From Sipunculus nudus (lineage: Eukaryota > Annelida > Sipuncula > Golfingiida > Sipunculidae), in assembly GCA_026874595.1 (NCBI GenBank), contig CM049307.1, positions 41,050,362-41,114,361 of the forward strand: a DNA stretch of 64,000 nucleotides. The letters run 5' to 3'. The translations under genes and the position numbers were made by a program. The notes under the pieces are model-generated. The model was given only the letters and a program-made list of their open reading frames with translations, was not told where the DNA came from and searched no databases. Each line of letters begins with the position of its first letter. Position 1 is the stretch's first letter. Of this stretch, positions 49,101 through 61,100 are shown piece by piece.

Positions 49101-52100
49101 CTCGCATTATTTTGCTCCTGATTGACATCTCAAATATATCAATCATTCATATTTTCATGTTCTTATAAGGGCCACTGCTGGAAAGTGTGCTTGTGCATGG
49201 GAAAAAACTTTGGTGCTGGAGACGCAAGTTGACAAGAACCACCGTCAACCAGATCTGCTTTCAGTCCAATCATGACATCAAGAAATGTCATGCTGACATT
49301 ACTGATCTGTTTCTGGAGACCTGGGTCAACATTAGGCCCCAGGCATTGGAAACTGACCCTAACAGCATGGAGCCAGCCATGCAGTTTGTACAGCCACAAC
49401 CCTTGCTATACAGTGACACCAAGTACAACTTGAGAAGGCTTGTAGAACTACCCTTTAATATATTGCATTCAGGTATGTTGATATTAATTGTTTCATACTT
49501 AAACATCAGATGGCTCTGGTAGTCACTCAAGGTATCTTTTACTGTAAATGAGTTGTGGTGTGGTTTTAAGATGCCATGTTAGTCCTTTATACATGTTACA
49601 ATGGAGGACCAGATCATTATATGTATGAAAATATCATAAGAATGATAAAGATCATTCCTTATATATTGAAAAGTGAGAAATTTTTTTGTGAATGGCTTAC
49701 TCTTTGGCCACACAAAGAATTTATTTATTTTTATACGGGCTCTTGGAACAAAAAATATTGTTGGAGCCGGTGAAATTTGTTCCCATCTTTTTTAAGGGGA
49801 TATATGATCAACATGATTTTCTATACCTTAAAGAATTTGTTTAGGGAATTTTGTGCCATAACACTAATCAACAATATTACCAAGGACCTTATCTCCATTT
49901 GCAAAACAAATTAATAAACCATATATGGGAGCAGAAAGACTGTAGAACAAATATTTTTATGTTGCCATATGTTATATATTTCTTTGACTTGCAGACCAAG
50001 CATTTTCATACCAGGAACTTAAAACATGAACGTCATAATTCTTTAACATATTATACTTACAGGGTTATTTACAATTATTTGGCTTATCTGGTCATATCAC
50101 TTATGAGCTTATGGCATGGTAATGCAGTATCTGTTGTCTGTCCATCTGGTTTCTGTCCACAGTTCACAAAATATGTTTCTCCACCTTTATTTCTTGACCA
50201 ATTTTAATTCTGTTTATTTTATCAGATACAGCTGGGTGTAAGCTTTTAAACTTCTTCACAGAATTCTGAAATTATAAATAATGCAAATTAATGCAGACTT
50301 ATTCTAAATCACAAAGAAATGTTTCTTTTTCCTGTAATTATTTCTTGCCTGATTTGAGCTTGTTTGTTTTTATCACACGTCTCACTGTGTATTTGTCTCG
50401 ATCTCTTACTGTAGGGGAGATCTACAAACTGAAGGAGCAGTGTTACTGTAACTATGAGTACCTGCTGGCCCGTATGCACTCCACGTCAGTGTTAACGCTG
50501 ATCAGCGAGCTGGAGACCATGCTGCAACAGGTCATTGATATTGAGGTCCATACAGTCCTGCAGTGTCTGCAGCGCAGCCTGGACACACTTATGGATGATC
50601 CACTGCAGCTGGCCAGCGAACTAATCGGAAGGCTCCGACCTCTGAAAGGTAAGGATTACAAATCACATGATACACCCAAATTTACATCATCAGGATATAT
50701 AAAGTAATTGGCTGGTACCCAACACAGCAAACTTAAAAACAAAACCATATGATATATGGAAATTCATTAGGCTTTAAAAAATTTTAACTGTTTCAGAATT
50801 TGTATTTCAGTAAAATGATATAAATACTGATAAAAAAAATTATGATAACATATTATTTGTTAATGATTAAATTCTTATTACAGAATTACTTGATCCAATA
50901 ACACTTTTGGAAAGTTTATGTTAAAATTATTATTAAATTTAATTTTACAGCACTATGACAAAGCCAATGTTCCCTGTGCCAACAGACCACATCAGATTCA
51001 TGTGTTTACTAATGAAGACAAACATGCCATTCCAAGTTGTGTTATTCATTATAAATACTAGTAACAAACAGATTCAGTCCTTATCTATTCAGCTCAGTAC
51101 CCAGGCCACATTTCTACCTTGGTCCAACAGTGCATGGAATGGTGTGACCTTCACCCTTGGCCCCTCATAGTCCCTCTGACCTTGTGGTTACCAGATCCTC
51201 GGGTTGCCAGCTTGAGGAGCCTGGAATGTCAGCATAAAGTCCTGAGCCTGGTGTCCACAAGCAACAGCCAGCACATCTTCTGTGGCACCAATAACATGCA
51301 GGTACTCATGTACCATCTGCCGTCAAGGAAACTCATCAAAAGCTTCAGTGGTGAGATATTTATACGTTATTAACTGGCCTGTTCCATATTGCCTTCATAT
51401 TGGCCTGAGGGTGGTATATATTGGCCTTAGGCCCTGTTGGGCCAAGGGCGATACGTCTGCCTGAAGGTCAATACAAAGGCAATACTGAACAAGCCAGTTC
51501 AAAATATAATTATTAAATGTTATCAACACAACTAACCATGTCCATCTATTTTTTCGAAGTACTTGGGTAAAACATTCCAAAAAGCACACATACACAGGCA
51601 CCTTCAAACATTTTTTGTCCTATTTTGTTGTTGATTTCATTTGGGGCAGTGATGTCACACAAATCATGATGCTTGTCAATTTCATTCTGGGGCATTGCAT
51701 CACTGAGTTAAATGAGTCCAGGGCTGATATAAGCCCACTGTATTAAATAAGTATATAAGCCATTTGACCCACAGGGATTGATATGAACCTAGACAAGTCT
51801 TATTATCTATGCTGGGGCATCTTCATCTGAGTGATAACAAGGGTGACTATTTATAATTATAAACAATGAAATCTGACACAACATAAAACCTTCCATTGAG
51901 CTTATTAATAAATAAGGGTCCACTAAGATCGATTACATTCTTTGGTATTTGTATGTACAGATTATTGTATTGAGTGAAAATCTGACCCTGTTTGTACATA
52001 TGAATCACAGAAAAATATCATCTTAAGGATCATATGCTGGCAGCCATTGGTTGCTTCTCAAGTTACTCAAGTGTCACATGTATTGTATTATAGTGTACCT

Positions 52101-55100
52101 TTTTTTATTTATCGATCTTAAGTAATATAGCAACCAGATTTATCAAAAGATTGTTCAACATGTACACAATGATTCTGAACACAATTTTTTCAGTGTTCAC
52201 CTAAAAACTGAAGTATAAATTTACATTTAAAAGAAGGATTTTATTGACATATTTGACCACATTAGGTAGGCCTTTATTTTCATTAAATAATTATTGATGA
52301 ACAGTTCATATAAATTATCTTTTTTGAAAGTCAATAGATTATTTTCAGAATAGCGGTGCCTGGATGTCTCATGATTTTTATATTCTAAGTCATTTGGTTT
52401 CAGGACCCCACGGTGCTGTGTGTTGTTTGGCAATTAGTCCTGACAATAGACGTCTGTTTGGAGGCTCACAGGACTCAACAGTCCACATGTGGGAGGTTAA
52501 GACAGGGAATACTCTCCATGTTATGAGGTCATTTAAATGATTTCCTAGCAGTTGTGTCACTGTAGAATATTTTAGAGTACTGAAACAGTTTTAACTTAAG
52601 CTCAAACAAGACCATTAGTAGACCATTATGGATTTGTTTATCTGCTGTAAAGGATGTGTTTATTGTGCTGGCAAGTTTCCTTAATGAAGCATAAATATTT
52701 TTGGTTGAAAATATAAGGAGATCAATAAAGCCAGAATCAAATGTTTAATTAGCTAATAGGGTTCTGTTCTCACTGTACATATATTTGGTTGTGTCATCTT
52801 GTATCCCTGTGTTGTCCTGTCAGAAAAAGGAGAAAAAATAATATTTTTTTAGGTTGGTTACTTTGTTTTCTCTGATCTGACATTTTGTTTGGAGAAAATG
52901 CTAAAGAAAACCCATGTATAAATTTTATCATGATGATTTTACTCAGAGAACATCAAGAGGCTATCCTGAGTGTATGCATCTCAAACAACGGAAGTATACT
53001 GGCAACAGGGTCACGTGACCACACCTGCAAACTGATCAGCCTGCCTGGCTTTGAGGTTCTCCATACGATCCAGGGCCATCTTGGACCAGTGAGCTATGTC
53101 ATGTTCAACAGCACAGACACAATCCTCATTACAGGTCAGTATATATGTACACAACCTGAAAACAGGTCAAATCCTTATTGCCAATCCTGGTCACATGTTT
53201 TACCCCGATTAAAGGTTTCCTTTCAATTTCAGATCTTAAAGGACTAGTATTGTTATTATTATTATTATATAAACATATTTATACAGGGTAGCCCTTTCCG
53301 ACAAGATTGTCTGATCTGCCACAAGGCCCTGTTGGGCTCTACAGTTTCTACAATGTATTAAAAATGCATCTAAAATGCAATCACAATTAATAAAAGTGGC
53401 TTAAGATAAAATTATGCAGCAAAACATGATATTAAACATGAAAATATATAACTATGACATGCAGCATAATTGACAAGGCAATCATGAGTGTGACATAAAT
53501 ATGAAACTAATGGAGGAAGAGAAAACACTCTGTACCTAAACAGAGTTCATTACAGAGTAGGAACAGTAGTGAATATTGGATTTATTTGAGAATTATATTG
53601 GACTGATAGAACCTACTTTGAGTCATGATTCCAGTCTTTCAGAAAACTGCACTGCAATGGGCATCCATCCAATTGCATTAATGTTGCTCTACACAGCTTG
53701 CATTTAAACATTAGGCTACAAGTTAAGAATGAACATAAAAGACCACACTAATGTACAAACCAAAGTGTGAATCCAATTTCAAGGATGAATTCTGAGAGGA
53801 TCTAAAAGGATTACCTGTACCTCCCATGTACAACTTGGCTGTGAGTTACATGTCAGAAACATGCTTGTGTGCTTGTGTGTGGTGAGGAACTCAACATATG
53901 TATCATTTCATATGATGTGTGAATAATAGGGTATTACAGCATTAAATAGCAGAAATTTAAATAGTATTTATTCTATCACAATAATATCAGGCCTTGTCTT
54001 CTTTAGGCGGGATGGATCATTCAGTGAACTTGTGGTCCACAGAGGGGGTTACCTTGATGAGCACAATCTGTGATGAAATCAACTCACCAGTTGTCTGCCT
54101 GGCTGTCTCAGAGAACAACACCTTTCTTATCATTGGTAATGTAAATTATTATACCAGTATTCAAATGAACCTTTGATGTGGTACATCCCCTGTCATTCAA
54201 AGTTCTGACATTGGTCTGTCTTTTAATTTGCTTTGGCAATGTTGGCCTATTTTCAGAAAATTTTATACATGAACCAGCATTTGTAGTCAAGGAGTAGAAC
54301 ACAGGACTCAAATAAAGTAGGGGTGTAGTCCAAAACCAAAATGAAATTCTGGAAAATGTACACAGTTACGTTAGGATTTTAAATGAAGGATGTTACCCAA
54401 AAAATTCCATTTAGAAAGTGGGTACACCTTAGTGAATTTATGGGCATGATTCCATTGTTTTCTGTAAAAAAGTAACAGCTAAAAGCAGCTTGGCCTGTCT
54501 TTGTATAAAGATGAATAATTATAAAACCACATGAATCTTCCTTTGTCACGAATCATCATATGTATATGATATATATGTATACTGCAGGTTGTGAAGATGG
54601 ATCTTTACAGGTGAAATCACTGACCACAGGATCAGATATTCATCACTTAACTGGACATAAAGGGAAGGTAAGAGAAGTTAAACTGTGTTCTATCATGATG
54701 TGGTCATCATTCTTAATTTGTTATTGGATGGCAGTGATTATGCCTAAACGTTAAAAATATTGTTGAATATCAATTGTTCTTCATTTGTTAATGAACAGAA
54801 TTCAGAATGTCAGAATATCTTTCAAGAACCAGATTCATAATGAAATTATATTTTACTTATACCTCTCTTGCTAATTAATGTCAGTGCAGAGATTATTTTA
54901 AATTTGTTTCTGTGGTTACCAAAAAATATAATTTCTCCAAGAGGGGTGTTTTGAATTTGCTCTCCATGATTATTGCCAAGTGCTATACATCAGTATGTTG
55001 GTAAATTTGGAGATGGTTTCCAAGGAGATGTGTAAGGATTATATGTACCTCTTCATTGTTTTGCAAGTGGTTTCCTTGGCAATGTCCAAGGAAAGCATTG

Positions 55101-58100
55101 AAATTATCATTGTGTTGCAGGTGGTTTCCCTGGCGATGTCCAAGGACTGTATCCACCTGGTGGCCGGTTGTGGTAACGGTAAGGTATACATGTACAACCT
55201 GTGTACCAAGGAACTGCTTCATGTCTACAAAGGTCATGTGACAAGCCCAACTACAGCCCTCATTTCTAAGGATGAGCAGTTCATCATCAGCGCTGCAGAG
55301 GTCATTCCTTCTTCTAAATATAAACATTTAAATTGGTCACTGAATTAGTGAATATATCTCTTTTCATATACTGGCTATTTATCATATAAAATGTATAAAG
55401 TAATCCCTAGTAATATGTGCTAGTTTGAAATTTGCCAAAGAGATAATCTTCTATGGGTCAGCATGGTCACAAATCTTCAGTGTTTCATATTTGGTCCGAG
55501 CACTGTCCCTTCCAGTCTCATACACACAGACACATTAAAATGTGTGTATAATGTGAAGGTAAAATAGTGACATTGCAATTAAGTAATCATCACCTATCAA
55601 CAAACATGAGTGGAAAAATGGTGAAAAGAAGCTTATAAATGAAATCCATAAAGTTAGATTATTGACCCTGGAAAAAAACATTGTTACATCTTTATGTTTA
55701 CTCACATTATTACATGTACTTACAGAGAGAAGTGTTAGTCAGGACCATGCTGAAGAAAGAAACCATCAAGAGGTCACCAGATGAACATCAAGACGCCATC
55801 ACCTGCTTGTCTGTATCTAAAGACAAGAAAATGGCCGTTACAGGTACACACCTTTACATAAGTATCCACAGCAGTGGCTCAAAGGATGTGATTAATTTTT
55901 ATGAAATACAGTGTCTTTTATTCCATGACTAACCAACTACAGTACCCCCTGCATAAATTACAAAACGATGTAATTCTAACACTTCACTGTATGTCTTACT
56001 TTCCAGTTCAAATGTCAGAGTGGAAGGCAGCATTCTGGTATGATAACAGGTAAAGAAATCCATTCTGCAATGGTGATGCATGGTGTGTGTGGTACACACT
56101 GTTGCATGGAAGGCTTTGGAAAGAATGCTGCCTGCTAGGTATACTCCAGTTCAGTTAAAACTTTAGAAAAATGCCCTTGCTAGTTACATGAGTGTAGTGA
56201 AGGCTTTAGAATGAATGATGCCTGTACAGTCTTCTAAAATTTTGTGCAGGAAGGCTACTTAATTCCTGTGGACACTCTAATGTAGTAGAGGCTTCACAAG
56301 AAATGCTGCCTGCAGGATACACTTAAGTGTATTGGAGGCTTTGGAAGGAATGCTGCATGCTGGGTACACTCCAGTGTACTGGAAGCTTCAAAATGTATGC
56401 TGCCTACTGGGTACACTCTTGTGCAGAGGAGGCTTCAAAACTTATGCTGCCTGCTGGGTAAACTCTAGTGTAGACTTTAGAAGGAAAGTTGTTTGCCTTG
56501 CACTCTCATGTATAGTGGAGGCTTCAAAAGGAATGCTTCCTGCTGGTTACAATTTGGTTTAGTGGAAGCTTCAAAAGGAATGCTGCCTGCTGGGTACACT
56601 CTAGTTTAGTTGAAGCTTCAAAAGGAATGCTGCTGCTGGGTACACTCTGGTTTAGTTGAAGCTTCAAAAGGCAAGCTGCCTGCTGGGTACAATCTAGTTT
56701 AGTGGAAGCTTCAAAAGGAATGCTGCCTGCTGGGTACACTCTAGTTTAGTTGAAGCTTCAAAAGGAATGCTGCCTGCTGGGTACACTCTGGTTTAGTTGA
56801 AGCTTCAAAAGGCATGCTGCCTGCTGGGTACAATCTAGTTTAGTGGAGGCTACAAAAGGAATTCTGCCTGCTGGGTACAATCTAGTTTAGTGAAGGCTTC
56901 AAAAGGAATGCTGCCTGTACAGTCTACTAAAATTTTGTGCAGGAAGGCTACTTAATTCCTGTGGACACTCAAATGTAGTAGAGGCTTCACAAGAAATGCT
57001 ACCTGCTGGATACACTTTAGTGTATTGGAGGATTCAAAAGGAATGCCACCTGCTGGGTACACTCTAGTTTAGTAGAGGCTTCAAAAGGAATGCTGCATGC
57101 TGAGTACAATATAGTTTAGTGGAGGCTTCAAAAGGAATGCTGCCTGCTGGGTACACTCCAGTTGAGTGGAGGCTACAAAAGGAATGCTGCCTGCTAGGTA
57201 CAATCTAGTTTAGTGGAGGCTTCTAATGGAATGCTGCCTGCTGGGTACATTCTAGTTTAGTGGAGGCTTCAAAAGGAATGTTGCATGCTGAGTACACTCT
57301 AGTTTATTGGAGGCTACAAAAGGAAAGCTGCCTGCTGGCTAAAATCTAGTTTAGTGGAGGCTTCAAAAGGAATGCTGCCTGCTTGGTACATTCTAGTTTA
57401 GTGGAGGCTACAAAAGGAATGCTGCCTGCTGGGTACAATCTAGTTTAGTGGAGGCTTCAAAAGGAATGCTGCCTGCTGGGTACACTCTAGTTTATTGGAG
57501 GCTTCAAAAGGAATGCTGCCTGCTTGGTACATTCTAGTTTAGTGGAGGCTTCAAAAGGAATGCTGCCTGCTGGGTACGATCTAGTGAAGGCTTTAGAATG
57601 AATGATGCCTGTACAGTCTACTAAAATTTTGTGCAGGAAGGCTACTTAATTCCTGTGGACACTCTAATGTAGTAGAGGCTTCACAAGAAATGCTGCCTGC
57701 TGGATACACTTGAGTGTATTGGAGGCTTTGGAAGGAATGCTGCATGCTGGGTACACTCTAGTGTACTGGAGGCTTCAAAATGTATGCTGCCTACTGGGTA
57801 CACTCTTATGCAGAGGAGGCTTCAAAAGGAATGCTGCCTGCTGGGTACACTCCAGTGTAGACTTTAGAAGGAAAGTTGTTTGCCTTGCACTCTCATGTAT
57901 AGTGGAGGTTTCAAAAGGAATGCTGCCTGCTGGGTTCACTCTAGTTTAGTTGAAGCTACAAAAGGAATGCTTCATGCTGAGTACACTCTAGTTTAGTGGA
58001 GGCTTCAAAAGGAATGCTGCCTGCTGGGTACACTCTAGTTTTTAGGAGGCTACAAAAGGAATGCTGCCTGCTGGGTACAATCTAGTTTAATGGAGGCTTC

Positions 58101-61100
58101 AAAAGGAATGCTGCCTGCTTGGTACATTCTAGTTTAGTGGAGTCTTCAAAAGGAATGCTGCATGCTGAGTACAATCTAGTTTAGTGGAAGCTTCATAAAG
58201 AATGCTGCCTGCTGGGTACACTCTAGTTTAGTGGAGGCTTCAAAAGGAATGCTGCCTGCTTGGTACATTCTTGTTTAGTGAAGGCCTAAAAGGAATGCTA
58301 CCTGCTGGTTACACTCTAGTATAGATGAAGCTTCACAAGGAATGCTGCCCGCTAGAGATACATGTGCTCCATGTAGTGGAGACTTTAGAAGACATGCTGC
58401 TTGCTGGGACAATCTAGTTTAGTGGAGGCTTTAGAAGTAATGCTCTCTAATGGATACATTTTTAGCTCAGCTGACTATAAGTCATCTGAGCTATAGTCAT
58501 GGTCCTTTGTCCGTCTGTCCGTCCGTCCATTAACAGGGCACTTTTAAAACGTTGAACCTACGAATCCAAAACTTTGCATACCATTAGATGTCCCCAAAAT
58601 CTCCTACCATACCGTAAATTGGGTCCTTAGGACTTTGTTCCTTCGAGATATTAAGGAAAAACCTCCGTTTTCCATAAAAAAGCCATTGTTACACTTCAAG
58701 GCTGCCTAATATCAAAACTACTGATCTGTTTTTTATCATATTTAGTATTTATTTTCTTCCATACATTTTCTATGAACCTACCAAAAATTAGGTCAGTATT
58801 GGGTATTATTTTGAAGTTATGGGCCCAAATATAATGCAATTTTTAAAAAATCAGGAAATATATTTACTCACCTAACATGAGAATTGCTGAAGCTGGAGAC
58901 TTTTTTTCAGGAACATAACTTTATTTAATCAAGATTCAATTGTTTACCCAAAATTAGATCTGAATTTTGCAAATTTGTCAAGTTATTAGCATTAATAAAA
59001 AATCAATACCTTAAATTTTGTCCATCTTTGGCAATGGCATGTTTTTTCCCTGTAAGCACTGTTGATTTAATTTTCACAACATATATACATAAGAATTTAA
59101 TCTTTTAAAATCTGAAATTTCAAAGGAATTGATTGAAAAGAATAGCTTTTATTTAAGTTTCCATACACCATGTCAAGTGTTGTTTACATCTAGCCCACCT
59201 GGTAGTACAGCCTTCACTTGCATTATGTAACTGACCCCTAGGCAGCTTGCCTTGGCTCAGCTTGGCCACTACTAGCAGGCTTCCCCTCTGCCCTGCACTC
59301 CCCCCCCCCAGATGGTGAATTAACTAGATGAATGTTATAATTTTCTGTATTTTATTTTATTCTTGGCTATGCTACATTTTAGATTTTGTTTTGTACCACC
59401 AGGGTTACAATGATTAAAGTGAACATTGAATTGTGTCCACAAAGTGGTGTATTGGTATGAAAGTGTGGATGTTCATCAGATAAGTAATTCCTTACTTTAG
59501 AAGAGTAAAAACTTCACCAGGTGTGAAATTGACTATTAATTCCAGTAATAAATTATAGCTGAGATCGTAATTAGCACAATGTCTCTCATTCAACCAACAG
59601 TGTGTATACTTTATTTGAAAAGATGTTTTTATTTTATCAAATTTACTGAATCTTTTATTTCATTTCAGTGAATAAAATTAAGCATGTACTGAAATCTCAA
59701 ATGTGCAAAACTTTTTAATAGTGATTCAAGGAATAATCTTGTAGATGCCATGTTATGGCATTATTTTCTTTTAAATTCAGTTTGAACAATTGTGATTTAA
59801 AAATAATAAAATATATATGTATGCATAATATGACCCAATATGAGCTACACTCTGGATATATAATGATTGCAACTTAGAATTCTAATATTTTAACTTATAT
59901 TTTCAGTTTATTTTTATTACAAATTTATAAAACTTGTAAATAAAAAAAATGAATCAGATAAAAACTATGAATGGAAAAAGTGGATATGCTAAAAAAAATA
60001 GGCTTATATATAAACTTAAATGCATTATTCTCTTGAAAGTAATTAGTAAAGGTATAAGTGCATTCCATCCACTTGCCAGTCCATCTGTAAATTTTTCATA
60101 TGCATCAGAGTATCTCAAAACTGTTACTGTTTTTCTTCATGACAGTCTTGTTAGAGTATTAGTTTGCAATCATATATTTAGAACTTTACTATAACCAAGT
60201 AGGAGGGCCCTTTTCCTCTTAGCTTTTCATATGCTTATATAAATGAAAAACATTACAATAGAATATTTTGCATATTTTGCATTTGCAAAAATTTCAAACT
60301 TCAGCTGAGCGCCGTGACCCATTGGTCCCTTGTTTTTTACCACTTTGGCCACAATTGGTATTTTGTAATTTAGTTCAATTAAGTTTTCTGTTAACATAAC
60401 ATAATGGTCCAGCCATAGAATAATGGACAAATTGTAGATATGATGATTTAGATGTTTTTCGCTTAATCGAGCAGCTACAGGTTGCTGTGGTCAAGACCCC
60501 AGCCCTGTGCACTCCCTAAGCTTAATTATGAGAGCCAATAGATGCGATGCCACCAAGCCAGTCAGGAAGCCGCAAAAGAACGCCACCGTTTACTCCCACT
60601 GGTGACCTGAGGAAAGCCACAGCACTCACACCCACAAGGCAGAACAGCATGCATTTCCTCCACCAATCCCAAGAGCAGAGACCAGCCATGCCAATCCAGA
60701 GATGAACTCGAACAATGAAATGACAGAGCTTCGAAACTAATGCCATTTTATACTTGCAGTTTCTGCCATTAAGACAACGTTGTAGATATGATCTCAGTGG
60801 TAAATGTACATAAGAAATCATCGGAAGATAACTGAACTCTAATTACCATTATATGAGCATGACTGCATGTTCAGGTTATGTACGTGAAGGTGTATGCTCT
60901 GCTAAGTGCCTGCTTATATACTCATTTTGTTGATGATCTTGTTTCAGGGAGCAGGGATCAGACAGTAAGGACCTGGATCCTGGAAATTTGTGATATCGTC
61001 ATGGCTTTCACTGGACACAACAAGACGGTCACCTGTGTGGATATGGTGGACCAGGAGGCCTTCGCTGTGTCTGGATCAGAAGACTGTTCTGTCAAAGTCT

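Noticed and set aside
50951..51060. Exon 9 starting at the strong TTTTACAG acceptor at 50950
   Set aside because: With the required phase it meets a stop after two codons, and the in-frame reading for the WD part has TAG TAA near 51059-51064. The acceptor at 51092 gives a continuous family-like protein.
55301..55348. Extension of exon 14 to the stop at 55346-55348 as a gene end
   Set aside because: Exons 15-17 continue the propeller in exact phase, so the short extension is intron unless used as an alternative 3' end.
56332..57949. Frames of 76-79 codons rich in cysteine and leucine
   Set aside because: They are translations of the 47-bp minisatellite.
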